A DNA stretch of 64,000 bases from CAWCBG01 sp963793845 (GTDB taxonomy: Bacteria > Acidobacteriota > Terriglobia > Terriglobales > Acidobacteriaceae), in contig CAWCBG010000002.1 in NCBI GenBank assembly GCA_963793845.1, positions 310,001-374,000 of the forward strand. Direction: 5' to 3'. Of this stretch, positions 55,433-64,000 are shown piece by piece (positions within the stretch are counted from its first letter, which is position 1; every line of letters starts with the position of its first letter). The notes under the pieces were generated by a model. The model saw only the letters and a program-made list of their open reading frames with translations. It searched no databases and was not told where the DNA came from. Both the position numbers and the translations under genes were made by a program.

Positions 55433-56872
55433 ATGTTGGCACGGGACTCTCGCTCGCAAGTCTGCGAATTGCGCATCCCTTGGTTGCCCAAGTTGCTCGT
55501 CTTCAGATTTGTCGTAATTCGCCGGCGAGGTTCAGTTCTACTTTCGCTTGCTCTTCTCTTGATCGTGATTGCCGTTCCTCGACTGGCGGCTGGTCAATCC
55601 TCTGCGCCGGTACAGAATCCCGAACCCGGGGCAGGCATGAATATGGGAACGGATGTGACCGGTCATGACATGGAGCGTGGCGCCGATCCCGCGCGGATGT
55701 TCTTGATGAGCGAGTCGTCGGGCACGGCGGTACAACCTAGTGCGTGGCCGATGCCGATGGTGATGACTGGCGTCGGTCAGTGGCAACTGATGTGGATGGC
55801 GGAAGCGTTCCTGGTCGACACCCAGCAGACCGGGCCCCTCGGCGGCGACAAGTTGTATTCGGTGAATTGGGGAATGCTGAGCGCGACGCATCGGCTTGGC
55901 GGAGGCGATGTCATGCTGCGTACCATGCTGAGCCTCGAACCAGCCACCATTACCGAGCGGAGGTATCCGTTGCTGTTCCAAACCGGCGAGACGGCCTTCG
56001 GACAGCCAATCACCAACGCGCAGCATCCTCACAACTTCTTCATGGAACTGAGCGTGCAGTACGCGCACAGGATGGGCTCGCGAGCGCTATGGGATCTTTA
56101 CTACGCGGCGGTAGGTGACGTTGCGCTGGGACCCGTGGCCTATCCGCATCGAGCATCTGCGATGGAGATTCCGCAGGCCACCCTGGGACATCACTGGGAG
56201 GATTCGACCCATATTTTGAGCAATGTTCTCACCGGCGGTATGTCGGTGGGGCCGCTGCGCTTTGAAGCGTCGGGTTTTCACGGAGCGGAGCCGGGGGAGA
56301 ATCGCTGGACCATACCGTATGGTCCGATGGACTCCTACTCCGGCAGGATAACGTTCACTCCAACGTCACGATGGGCGGCGCAGGTCTCGGCTGGACGGCT
56401 CACCCATCCGGAGGCTTTGGAGCCCGGAGATGTTACCCGCACCACGGCATCGGTGGAGTATGTAGTGCCGCGACCCCAAGGCAACTGGTGGGCGACATCG
56501 CTGATCTGGGGCCGGAACTACAAGATCGCGCAGGGCTATGGCAGCAACGCAGTGCTCGCCGAGACAGTTGTACCGTTCAAGGAAAAAAACTTCGTCACCG
56601 GACGCTACGAATGGTCGCAACGCGATGAGCTGTTCGCCGCCGATCCTGCACTGGACGCCCAGCTCGAAGCCCAGACCGGCAGCCACATCTTCAACGTTAA
56701 CGCTTACACCGTGGGCTACACCCGCGACATCGGGACCTTCCACAACGTGGAAACCGGCCTCGGAGCGAATCTCTCAGCCTATGGGATTCCAGCTGCCATC
56801 AAGCCCTATTATGGCGATCACCCGATGGGCTTCAACGTGTATCTGAGGATTCGGCTGAAGGAGAATCGCTAA
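55433..56872 (+). CDS. Outer-membrane beta-barrel-type protein with Met/His-rich N-terminus
   Basis: About 479 residues. A long basic leader precedes the signal helix (RRRGSVLLSLALLLIVIAVPRLAAGQ). The mature start is Met/His-rich (GAGMNMGTDVTGHDMERG, then PMPMVMTGVGQWQLMWM), a composition seen in periplasmic copper-handling proteins. The rest consists of alternating strands (LYSVNWGMLSATHRLGGGDVMLRTMLSLEP … HPHNFFMELSVQYAHRMGS … WAAQVSAGRLTHPEALEPGD … MGFNVYLRIRLKENR) ending in a barrel-like C-terminus. An OmpR-type two-component system and a propeller follow. Metal tolerance is an inference. The start is uncertain; ATG 55433 is used. Confidence 0.68.
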   Translation: MLARDSRSQVCELRIPWLPKLLVFRFVVIRRRGSVLLSLALLLIVIAVPRLAAGQSSAPVQNPEPGAGMNMGTDVTGHDMERGADPARMFLMSESSGTAVQPSAWPMPMVMTGVGQWQLMWMAEAFLVDTQQTGPLGGDKLYSVNWGMLSATHRLGGGDVMLRTMLSLEPATITERRYPLLFQTGETAFGQPITNAQHPHNFFMELSVQYAHRMGSRALWDLYYAAVGDVALGPVAYPHRASAMEIPQATLGHHWEDSTHILSNVLTGGMSVGPLRFEASGFHGAEPGENRWTIPYGPMDSYSGRITFTPTSRWAAQVSAGRLTHPEALEPGDVTRTTASVEYVVPRPQGNWWATSLIWGRNYKIAQGYGSNAVLAETVVPFKEKNFVTGRYEWSQRDELFAADPALDAQLEAQTGSHIFNVNAYTVGYTRDIGTFHNVETGLGANLSAYGIPAAIKPYYGDHPMGFNVYLRIRLKENR

Positions 56873-57038
56873 TCCGAGCTGTCGCATTCCAAACCTGCTT
56901 ATGGTTTCATCGTAATTTCCTCTGCGCTATCCCACTTTCTCCACATCGCCAGTGAGGGTAACTCTCATGTCCTTCAGCCAGGATTCAGGTTAGGTGTCGT
57001 ACACTTTCTTCGAGTCGGGGGGCCTGGGAACCCGCACC

Positions 57039-57716
57039 GTGCGAGTCCTGATCGTGGAAGACGAGCAACGTTTAGCCGAGAACGTGGCGCGCAGCCTGCG
57101 CGAAAGCGCCGGCTATGCAGTTGACCTGGCCTTCGACGGAGAAGAAGGGCTCTATATGGCGGAGTCGAATCCCTATGACCTCGTCGTTCTTGACCTCATG
57201 CTGCCACGCCTGGATGGCCTGGCCGTGCTGAAGCGATTGCGCGATGGCGGAGCACCCGTGCCAGTGCTGGTTCTGACGGCACGTGACGAGAAGGAATCGA
57301 TTGTCGCGCTGCTGAATGCCGGCGCCGACGACTACGTGGCCAAGCCCTTCGATCTCGGTGAACTACTGGCGCGCGCCAAGGCGCTCATCCGCCGTGGCAA
57401 GGGCCTGAGTGCGGCGATTCTCAAGGTAGGCGATCTCGAGATCAGCACCTCCGACCTCGTCGTGCGGCGCAAGGGTGTCGCTGTGAGCCTGACTGCCATG
57501 GAGTACCGCGTGCTCGAATACCTGGCGCATCGTCCCGGAGCCGTGGTCTCGAAGACCGAGCTGCTCGAACATCTTTACGATTTCAACTGGGAGCGCTTCA
57601 GCAACGTCATCGAGGTATATATCTCGGGCTTGCGGCGAAAACTGGACGACGGAGACACCAAGCTGATTCACACTCTTCGCGGACAGGGATACATGTTGCG
57701 CGGTGGAAATGCCTAA
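57039..57716 (+). CDS. OmpR-family response regulator
   Basis: A 225-residue two-domain regulator: receiver (MRVLIVEDEQ, phosphoacceptor Asp52 in VVLDLMLPRLDG, Lys of VAKPFDLGEL) and a C-terminal winged helix (LTAMEYRVLEYLAHRPGAVVSKTELLEHLYDFNWERFSNVIEVYISGLRRKL…IHTLRGQGYML). Start GTG 57039 matches the family; GTG 56994 is in frame and would add a poorly conserved 15 residues. It overlaps the start of the kinase gene, forming a two-component operon with the propeller gene. Confidence 0.95.
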   Translation: MRVLIVEDEQRLAENVARSLRESAGYAVDLAFDGEEGLYMAESNPYDLVVLDLMLPRLDGLAVLKRLRDGGAPVPVLVLTARDEKESIVALLNAGADDYVAKPFDLGELLARAKALIRRGKGLSAAILKVGDLEISTSDLVVRRKGVAVSLTAMEYRVLEYLAHRPGAVVSKTELLEHLYDFNWERFSNVIEVYISGLRRKLDDGDTKLIHTLRGQGYMLRGGNA

Positions 57717-59155
57717 GAGCTCCATTCAGCGTCGCCTGATCGCTGCGGTGGTGATTTCCCAACTGCTGCTGGCGATTGGGCTCGCGACTTTCACCGTGTA
57801 TTTTACGCGGGTGCAGTTCCGCCACTCCTTCGACGAAAGTCTCCACGGGCGTGCGATGAGCATCGCAGCCCTGGTTCGTTACACGGAAGAGGAGCCACCC
57901 ACGCTCGTTTTCGAAAGCGATCTCGCTCCGCCGCCGCTGGATCCGAATCATCCCGACCTGTATCAGGTAACGGTTGCAGGCCGCTTGATCGCGCGATCGC
58001 CGAACTGGCCGTCGCAACTCTCTGCAGACTTCCATCACGGGTACGCCTGGTTCTCATTGGGCAACGTCCATTATCGAGGGCTGCAGGAGACGGGTTCCCG
58101 TTCTGGATCGCGAAAGTGACGAACCCTCCACCGACGTCCTGGAGGTAACCTACGCTGCGTCGACCGAGGAGATGAGGGCGGAAGCCGTGCGTGCGGCAGT
58201 GTACACCGTAGCGGGCTGCGGTCTGCTGCTGCTGGTGACGGTGTCGCTGGCGGTGTGGGGATTGCGAAGGGGTCTGCATCCGCTGTCCGACCTGGCAAAG
58301 AGCGCCAGCGGCATCTCAACTTCCAACTGGGAGTTACATCCCTCCGAAGGAGCGTTGACGACCACGGAGTTGGCGCCGCTAACCCAGGCCATGACGGCGA
58401 TGCTCGATGGCCTGCATCGCTCGTTTACCCAGCAGCGTGAGTTTCTCGCGAATGCGGCCCACGAACTCAAGACGCCGGTGGCCATTCTGAAATCGACACT
58501 GCAGTCGTTGCTGCAGCTTCCTCGCACCGCTGACGAATACCGCGAAGGCCTGGAAGACGCGTTGAACGACATGGCGCGCCTGGAAAAACTCCTGCACTCC
58601 ATGCTGCGGCTGGCGCGAGCGGAACAATGGGCCTCCGGCAGTCTCAATCGCGATCTTGAGGCGGTGGACGTGGTGGCCTCGTGCCAGGTCGCGATCGATC
58701 GCCTACGACCCGTGGCACGGGAACGGAATGTTGCCATCGAATTCGATCCCAGCGCAACCGTCTCGCTGCAAGCCGATCCCGAGGATCTCGAACTGGTCTG
58801 GGCCAACTTGCTGGAGAACGCAATCCGCTTCAGCCCTGCCGGCGGCGACGTCCAGCTTCGCGTGCGCGCCAACGGAGAATGGGGATACGTAGAAGTCACG
58901 GACCACGGAGCCGGTATACCTGCCCCGGAGTTACCCCACGTATTTGAACGATTCCACCGCGGAGATTCGTCCCGCGCGCGCAACACCGGCGGCTATGGCC
59001 TGGGACTGGCCATCTCCAAAGCGCTGATTGAGGCTTACGGCGGGAGCATTACGCCAGAGAGCCAGCCCGGCCAGGGTACCCGAATGACAGTCGCGCTGCC
59101 CCTGCAAATCGTTACGAATTCAACCAAGCTGAAAGAAATTGAGGTCAGACAATGA
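57709..59155 (+). CDS. Sensor histidine kinase, frameshifted as read
   Basis: HAMP-type kinase partner of the preceding regulator. The first frame (57709-~58090) gives an N-terminal membrane helix (LIAAVVISQLLLAIGLATFTVYF) and a periplasmic sensor. After a +1 shift near 58085-58095 (GGGCTGCAGGAGACGGG) the second frame continues: VPVLDRESDEPSTDVLEVTY, membrane helix 2 (VYTVAGCGLLLLVTVSLAVWGL), HAMP, the H-box FLANAAHELKTPVAIL, N-box LENAIRFSPAG, and the G-boxes DHGAGIPAPEL and GYGLGLAISKAL. All domains are present, so a single extra base explains the break. ATG 57709 overlaps the regulator by 8 bases (GTG 57703 is also possible). Confidence 0.88.
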
Positions 59156-60162
59156 AACGAATCGCGATATTACTGTCCCTGGTTGCCCTGATTGCCGTAC
59201 TACCGGCCGCTGCCCAGAAGTCATACAAGGTGACCGACAAGGTGAAGCTCGGTGGGGAAGGCTTCTGGGACTACCTCACCGTCGATCCCGGTGCGCACCG
59301 CCTGTACATCACAAGAGGGTCGCATGTGATGGTCGTAGACACCGAGACGCTCAAGGTGGTCGGGGACATTCCGAACCTTTCGGGCATCCACGGTGTGGCG
59401 CTAGCGCCGAATCTCGGACGAGGCTTTATCAGCAATGGCGGCGATAACTCCGTTACCGTCTTCGATATGAAGTCGCTCAATGTGGTCAACAAGGTGAAGG
59501 TTGGCGACCGTCCCGATGCCATACTGTACGACCTGTTCTCGCGCCGGGTTTTCACTTTCAACGCCAAGAGTCAGGATGCGACGGCCGTCGATCCGAACGA
59601 GGCAAAGGTAGTCGGCACCATTCCGCTCGGCGGGAAGCCCGAATTCCCGGCCACCGACAATGCTGGGAAAATCTTCGTCAACATCGAAGATAAGAGCGAG
59701 ATTGTCGCTTTCAACGGACAAAAAGATGCCGTTCTGAGCCGCTGGCCGCTTGCTCCTTGTACCGAGCCGAGCGCACTGGCGTTCGACTCCACCCACCGCC
59801 GTCTGTTCGCGGGCTGCCACAATAAGATGATGGCTGTGGTGGACGCCGACACCGGCAAGGTTGTAGCCACGGTCCCAATCGGAGAAGGCGTTGATGCCGG
59901 AGCGTTCGATGCGCAGAAGCAGGAAGTCTTTATGTCGTGCGGCGACGGAACGCTGACCGTGGTACACGAGGACAGTCCCGACAAGTACACGGTTCGGCAG
60001 ACGGTCGAGACCCAGAAGGGCGCGCGCACCATGGCCTTGAACACGGAGACCGGCACCATTTACCTGGTCACCGCTGAACGTGAAGCTACGCCTCCAGCGG
60101 CCGGACAGAGGCCCGCACTGGTGCCAGGATCCTTTACGCTGATCGTCGTCAAGCCGCAGTAG
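59152..60162 (+). CDS. Exported YncE-like beta-propeller protein
   Basis: A 336-residue protein with a signal peptide (MKRIAILLSLVALIAVLPAAAQ). Six or seven propeller blades of the YncE/NHL type follow, each of the form 'RLYITRGSHVMVVDTETLKVVGDIP', 'RGFISNGGDNSVTVFDMKSLNVVNKVKVG', 'RRLFAGCHNKMMAVVDADTGKVVATVPIG'. These are exported scaffolds or ligand-binding proteins. Its ATG overlaps the kinase stop by 4 bases (ATGA), so it belongs to the two-component operon, an unusual partner that could present a signal to the sensor. Confidence 0.88.
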   Translation: MKRIAILLSLVALIAVLPAAAQKSYKVTDKVKLGGEGFWDYLTVDPGAHRLYITRGSHVMVVDTETLKVVGDIPNLSGIHGVALAPNLGRGFISNGGDNSVTVFDMKSLNVVNKVKVGDRPDAILYDLFSRRVFTFNAKSQDATAVDPNEAKVVGTIPLGGKPEFPATDNAGKIFVNIEDKSEIVAFNGQKDAVLSRWPLAPCTEPSALAFDSTHRRLFAGCHNKMMAVVDADTGKVVATVPIGEGVDAGAFDAQKQEVFMSCGDGTLTVVHEDSPDKYTVRQTVETQKGARTMALNTETGTIYLVTAEREATPPAAGQRPALVPGSFTLIVVKPQ

Positions 60163-60177
60163 ACTTCTGAAATGGGG

Positions 60178-60718
60178 CTATTTCTTCGCGCTGGGCGGAA
60201 GCAGTCCGTTCAGCCGAAGATACATAGCAGCGGCACCGTAGTGATCTGACCAACTGGCTGCGAGATAGATGAACGCCGCGGCGCGGGGAGCCTTTTGTCC
60301 ACCAAACAGCGGTATCTCCTCCCCAAGTTTGGAGTCGTCTGCCTTGGCCAGCACCTGCTCACAGTAGCTGAAGGAATCGCGTACCGCCTTGTTCAGGGCA
60401 TCTTTGGATTCCGTGTCGGCAAGCTTTAGCTCTTTGGGCTTGTCGCCGGCGATCCGCGAGCAGAAGAGAGTGTTCGATTCCGCTATATGAACGAGCAGGT
60501 GTCCAAATGCTCATCTGCTCCGGAGTGGGGCGATAGCTGAACTTATCAGCAGGCATCTCCTCTCCTGCGCCGATGATGTTCTTGGATTCGCGGACTTCCA
60601 TCTGGCGAACTGTGGTGGTTACGGGGTTGCTGATGCCGGTCGAAGCGGCCGCTCCAGTTTGCGCCGTCGCGGTGGAGACCATGGCAAGAAACAGAATGGC
60701 AATTGCAGCGAATCGCAC
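60178..60718 (-). CDS. Exported DinB-family protein, frameshifted as read
   Basis: Starting at GTG 60718 with GGAGG upstream: a signal peptide (MRFAAIAILFLAMVSTATAQ), then the DinB start (MPADKFSYRPTPEQMS). One extra base near 60510 (ATGAGC-A-TTTGGA) breaks the frame. The family sequence resumes in the next frame: FGHLLVHIAESNTLFCSRIA, then SFSYCEQVLAKADDSKL…, then YLAASWSDHYGAAAMYLRLN, ending at TAG 60178-60180. DinB-like four-helix bundles usually bind a metal through three His; the HLL, HIAE and HYGA histidines fit. Exported DinB proteins of ~180 residues are common in this phylum. Confidence 0.82.
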
Positions 60719-60786
60719 GAGTGCCTCCTGGTAAATCCGGAAGAGCATACCTCATTCCGCGCTTGCCTGCGCGACCCGAGGCGAAA

Positions 60787-62184
60787 CTACTTCACCACAT
60801 CGGGGGCCGGCGGCAGAGGCCGTATGGGGCGCAGGGCGGCGTCGATAGCGTAGGCCACGAATCCCGCGGCGATCAACAAAAGTCCGAAGACCACGCTGCT
60901 CATGCCCAGGATTTGTTCCCGGTCGCCGCGAAAGACGGAAAATGCCAGCAAAAGCGTGGGGCAGACCCCGACCATGATTACACCCGCCAGCCCGCCCGGA
61001 ATCTTGAACTCGCGCGGCAGATTGGGTTCGCGAATTCGCAAGACGACGAGCGCAATGAACTCCAGCACCAGGCTGGTGCCGTAGATCAGAATGTCAATCG
61101 TCACCAGGCGTTCAAAGCCCAGGCCGAGGCAGAGGGCCCATCCGGTGGCGAGCACCAGGATCGCCACCCAGGGAGCTTTGGTCCGCGGATACACTCGGGC
61201 GAATACCGGGGGGAGCATGCCGTCCAGCGCCATGGCCAGCGGCAGGCGCGAATAGCTCATCACCAGCGCATTGAACATGCCAAACGCGCTTATCATGCCG
61301 CCCAGAACGAGCCCGATGCGCAGCAGCGGCCCGCCCACCAGCCCGGCGATCTCCGCCCACGATCCGGTTTCCCATGCAGCGGGGCTCAAATGCGTCAGCG
61401 ACATCGCCGCGACGGGAAGGATGTAGCTGACGGCAACCAGCGCTACCGCCGCCAGCATGGCGCGGGGATACGTCCGTTGCGGCCGCTCGACTTCCATGGC
61501 GATCGTCGAAGCATTATCCCAACCCATGTAGTTCCACATGGCGATCACCAGGCCGGTCATGATGCCGACGTGCGAAGTCGTGGGCGTCGTGACGGCATGC
61601 GCCAGCGCGCCATACTTAAATGGGGCGAGCACTACGATAAGCGCGAAGGGAGCCGACAGCAGGACGAACAGCCAGATCGAGGTGGTGGCAACCACTCGAA
61701 TGCCCGCCAGATTCAGTCCGGTGCAAGCCATCACCACCGCGAGGCCCACCAGCACGCCGCGATGATTCATCCCGAACCACGGGAAAACTTGCGTGAGGTA
61801 AGCCACAAAGAGCGTGGGATAAATCGCCATGTCGAAAATGCTGGCTACCAACGATAGCCACGCTTCCTGGAATCCCCAGAAGTTGCCCATGGCGCGCCGC
61901 ACCCAGGCATAGAAACCGCCCTCCGCTGGGAGGGCGCTGGACAACTCTCCAATCATGAATGCGGTGGGCAGGCTCCAGATCAGGGGCGTGATGATGAGAA
62001 TGAGGATGGCGCGGCCATAACCGGCACCGTGAACGATGTCCTCGGTGCCATAGGTCCCTCCTGACACCATAAAGAACGTTGCGGCCACCAGCGGCCACAA
62101 GGTCAATTTGATGGACTTTTTCCTGGGACCTGACAAGGACAGCGGGAACGGCGTCCGCGGGGATAAGGGGTCGGATACAGGCAA
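60787..62184 (-). CDS. APC-family amino acid/polyamine permease
   Basis: A 465-residue transporter with 12 hydrophobic helices and the APC signature at TM1-TM2 (LTLWPLVAATFFMVSGGTYGTEDIVHGAGYG). LPAEGGFYAWVRRAMGNFWGFQEAW and WNYMGWDNASTIAMEVERPQRTYPRAML are typical. The substrate is probably an amino acid, but it cannot be named from sequence. Start is TTG 62184; a start further inside would lose part of TM1. It is divergent from the YoaK-like gene across ~260 bases. Confidence 0.9.
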   Translation of the reverse strand: MPVSDPLSPRTPFPLSLSGPRKKSIKLTLWPLVAATFFMVSGGTYGTEDIVHGAGYGRAILILIITPLIWSLPTAFMIGELSSALPAEGGFYAWVRRAMGNFWGFQEAWLSLVASIFDMAIYPTLFVAYLTQVFPWFGMNHRGVLVGLAVVMACTGLNLAGIRVVATTSIWLFVLLSAPFALIVVLAPFKYGALAHAVTTPTTSHVGIMTGLVIAMWNYMGWDNASTIAMEVERPQRTYPRAMLAAVALVAVSYILPVAAMSLTHLSPAAWETGSWAEIAGLVGGPLLRIGLVLGGMISAFGMFNALVMSYSRLPLAMALDGMLPPVFARVYPRTKAPWVAILVLATGWALCLGLGFERLVTIDILIYGTSLVLEFIALVVLRIREPNLPREFKIPGGLAGVIMVGVCPTLLLAFSVFRGDREQILGMSSVVFGLLLIAAGFVAYAIDAALRPIRPLPPAPDVVK

Positions 62185-62445
62185 TTTCTATGTGTATCTC
62201 CAGAACGACTCTGAGCCTCCCGGAACAAAATCGCTCCAGCAGAATAAAGATCATTGTCCTCCAGGTAAAGAAGAAAGGAGTCGCAACCTTGTCGCACCGG
62301 GTGTTGCACGAACGCCGCGGTCCGAACCAGCGGGGTTGAAGCAGTCGCACATTGGCGTGAGGTAAACTGCAGGACTATTGCAGCAGGGCGACATTGGCTC
62401 CATGCACTCGACAATGCAACCGATCGGTTTGCTTTGACAGCTTCT

Positions 62446-63237
62446 ATGGCTGGACAAACTAAGGAACTCAGCAGCGCCCAGCGGCTAACCATCGCCCTGC
62501 TGCTGACACTCGTGGGTGGCTACGTCGACGCGTTTGGCTATATCGCGCTGTTCCAGATATTCACCGCCAACATGAGCGGAAATAGCATTCATGTAGGCAT
62601 GAGTGCGGGCGCTTTCGATTTCTTAGCGCTGCTACGGCCACTCTGTGCAATTTCTTCCTATGTGGCAGGATTGATCCTTGCCCGGATCGCTCTGAACTCT
62701 GCTGCCCGCTTAGCAATTGCGCGCATCGCTTCTTTTACGCTCGGCCTCGAGGCCCTTCTGCTTATCTTCTTCTCGCAGTCCAGCCCGTCCCTGCACCTGG
62801 GCCAAATTGCCGACCTGGCGGCGCCGAGTTACTTCGTACTCGTAGGATTGCTGGCCCTCGCCATGGGACTGCAGGCGGCAACCCTTACCCACGTCGGCCC
62901 TCTAACCATCTACACAACCTTCGTCACTGGAACCCTGGCCAAGTTTTCTGAAGCCTTCACCCGGGTACTCTTTTGGACTTACGACCAACTCAAGGCTGGC
63001 AGGGGCCTAACCAGGATTGCGAGAGATTCGCCAAAACAGAAGGACGTGCGCGATACCACCACACTCGCAGCGGTCTGGATCAGCTATGTCGCCGGGGCTG
63101 CCATGGGCACAGCCGCCAAACAGCGATGGGAATTTCGCAGCCTTTACCTGCCCATCCTGCTTATCCTGTCATTGGTGGTGGTGGATCGATTCCGGCCGAT
63201 TGCGTTGCAGGAGGAGCAAAGTCAGCAAGGGTTGTAG
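62446..63237 (+). CDS. YoaK-like (DUF1275) membrane protein
   Basis: A ~263-residue protein with six to seven membrane helices. GGYVDAFGYIALFQIFTANMSGNSIHVGM is the DUF1275/YoaK signature (usually GxxDA…FTANMTGN), and LALAMGLQAATLTHVGPLTIYTTFVTGTLAKFSE carries the second one. The function is unknown. ATG 62446 is used; TTG 62434 is in frame. tRNA-Leu follows on the opposite strand. Confidence 0.9.
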   Translation: MAGQTKELSSAQRLTIALLLTLVGGYVDAFGYIALFQIFTANMSGNSIHVGMSAGAFDFLALLRPLCAISSYVAGLILARIALNSAARLAIARIASFTLGLEALLLIFFSQSSPSLHLGQIADLAAPSYFVLVGLLALAMGLQAATLTHVGPLTIYTTFVTGTLAKFSEAFTRVLFWTYDQLKAGRGLTRIARDSPKQKDVRDTTTLAAVWISYVAGAAMGTAAKQRWEFRSLYLPILLILSLVVVDRFRPIALQEEQSQQGL

Positions 63238-63351
63238 ACGCTCGCCTGCGAGGCCGGCGAAGCACACACGGGCTGACGAGGCTCAGCGAGAATTGAGAAC
63301 AGAACCAGGCTGCTGCGACCGACCGAGAGGTCAGTGGAACAAGAAGTTTCT

Positions 63352-63438
63352 TGGTGCCGGGAGGGGGAATCGAACCCCCAAGGGCCGAAGCCCGGCGGAT
63401 TTTGAGTCCGCTGCGTCTGCCAGTTCCGCCATCCCGGC
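63352..63438 (-). tRNA. tRNA-Leu (anticodon CAA)
   Basis: Reading from 63438 down: acceptor GCCGGGA pairs with TCCCGGC. The anticodon arm GCGGA-CTCAAAA-TCCGC gives anticodon CAA (reads UUG). A class II variable arm CGGGCTTCGGCCC and the T-arm GGGGGTTCGAATCCCCC follow, with an encoded CCA (63354-63352). The long variable arm and D-arm GCGGAACTGGCAGACGC are usual for leucine tRNA. Confidence 0.96.
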
Positions 63439-64000
63439 TTTAGGACCGGATACTGTTAGGTTAGCACAGGCCGGGACCGGCTCCATACCGCCTTGTTCGT
63501 GCCCCCATGCTCCCTCTCCGCGGTTCGGCGTCGCCGCCCCTCTGTAACTGTCGCGCATGATCGACGAGCCGTCAATCGCGCTGGCCATCAGTTCGGAGTG
63601 CCCGCCGCAGGGTTCGCATGCAAGTACCACAATGTGAGATATACCAGCCTCGTAGTTCGCCGGACGAATTCAGGCCCATTGTCCAGCATAGTCCGCGTTG
63701 TGAGGCAGCCCCTTATTCTCCCTATAGCTTCAACGTTGAAGTAAGTCGACACAATACCCCACGTTCTTGGCTGGGGGCTTTTCGGCAGGTGGGGCAGAAA
63801 CACAGCCTAAGAACTGCTCAAGCAGCTTACGCAGGTTACAATGATAGCTGGCGTCGGCCGTGTGCCCCACAGGAACTGCATTAGGATGGGACGAGGCCGG
63901 TAGCACCGTCGTCAGGCATAGACCTCATATATGGCCACATCCGCAAAAGCAGCGCTCTCAAGAGTTCGCCGCAAGATCTCTCGCACAGGCGGTCCCCCGT
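63439..64000. other. Right-edge region without a firm gene
   Basis: No supported gene. An ATG at 63931 opens MATSAKAALSRVRRKISRTG and runs to the right edge; it could be the start of a real gene, but no ribosome site precedes it and the rest is outside. The minus-strand frame over 63440-63630 overlaps tRNA-Leu and is not convincing. Confidence 0.35.

Noticed and set aside
60703..61857. 384-residue plus-strand open frame opposite the APC permease
   Set aside because: His/Arg/Gln-rich translation typical of a shadow; the permease on the other strand is clear.
63331..63630. 99-residue minus-strand open frame at the right end
   Set aside because: It reads through the tRNA-Leu gene and the remainder has no recognisable character.
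1..64000. CRISPR arrays, prophage structural genes or transposase genes
   Set aside because: No regularly spaced identical repeats with unique spacers, no capsid, tail or terminase genes, and no transposase or integrase motif were seen in any frame.

Overview
The window looks like a chromosomal stretch of an Acidobacteriota genome, probably a member of the Terriglobia (Koribacter-like). This is inferred from the gene repertoire: secreted DUF4097, PEP-CTERM, secreted TPR and YncE-like propeller proteins, the ispE / tRNA-Gln / prs / rplY / pth / rpsF / rpsR / rplI order, and an LpxC typical of diderms. The spacers support it too. They are full of short degenerate repeats (GCTGATGGCTGAC-like strings, GAGTCCCGGCAGGGACGGCA, small GC-rich palindromes, 'GCTCAGGATGACA') that I associate with this phylum. 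No species can be assigned from the sequence alone.

Layout. 1-6.5 kb: a PAS histidine kinase running off the left edge, a DUF4386 membrane protein, a secreted TPR protein, a VOC-PP2C fusion phosphatase, an NTF2-like secreted protein and an FKBP isomerase. 6.9-14.2 kb: a PEP-CTERM surface protein, a GH31 glycosidase, ruvB, a Phd/VapC toxin-antitoxin pair, a Bax-inhibitor-1 protein and ispE. 14.4-19.5 kb: tRNA-Gln, prs, rplY, pth and the S6-S18-L9 ribosomal genes, each of the three preceded by a related repeat element. 19.9-24.2 kb: an envelope-stress-like run with an ECF sigma factor (frameshifted as read), a membrane zinc-finger anti-sigma factor with HEAT-like repeats, a DUF4097 protein and a PDZ/coiled-coil protein. 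24.4-30.7 kb: marC, recG, two small proteins, selA and a DUF488 protein carrying an in-frame repeat-derived insertion.

30.9-34.0 kb is the clearest accessory region. An intact selenocysteine tRNA gene (33864-33960, minus) has a 28-bp copy of its 3' end at 30873-30900. The direct repeats bracket about 3 kb holding a tight three-gene minus-strand operon (unknown protein, DUF4238 protein with a frameshift, unknown protein) and a broken AbrB antitoxin. No integrase is visible. selA lies just outside, so two parts of the selenocysteine machinery sit on either side of the island. This is the best candidate for an undescribed cargo or defence-like system here.

34.1-46.3 kb: phzF-like, a response regulator, lpxC, a decayed gap with a folK 3' relic and a broken gene, secreted proteins including a 2H phosphoesterase, folK, an operon of ParB-like / dual-specificity phosphatase / quinone reductase / TspO, and accD. 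46.4-52.2 kb: a 186-bp tandem duplication over the cobO 3' end, cobO, a small membrane protein, the hemE-hemH-hemY operon and a serine hydrolase. 52.2-64 kb: a class V aminotransferase, a DUF7662 protein divergent from lexA, trxA, a Met-rich outer-membrane-type protein with a two-component system (kinase frameshifted) and a beta-propeller, a DinB protein (frameshifted), an APC permease, a YoaK/DUF1275 protein and tRNA-Leu.

Several otherwise ordinary genes are split by single frameshifts (sigma factor, AbrB, DUF4238, histidine kinase, DinB). That density points either to indel errors in the assembly or to real gene decay, and it should be checked against reads.
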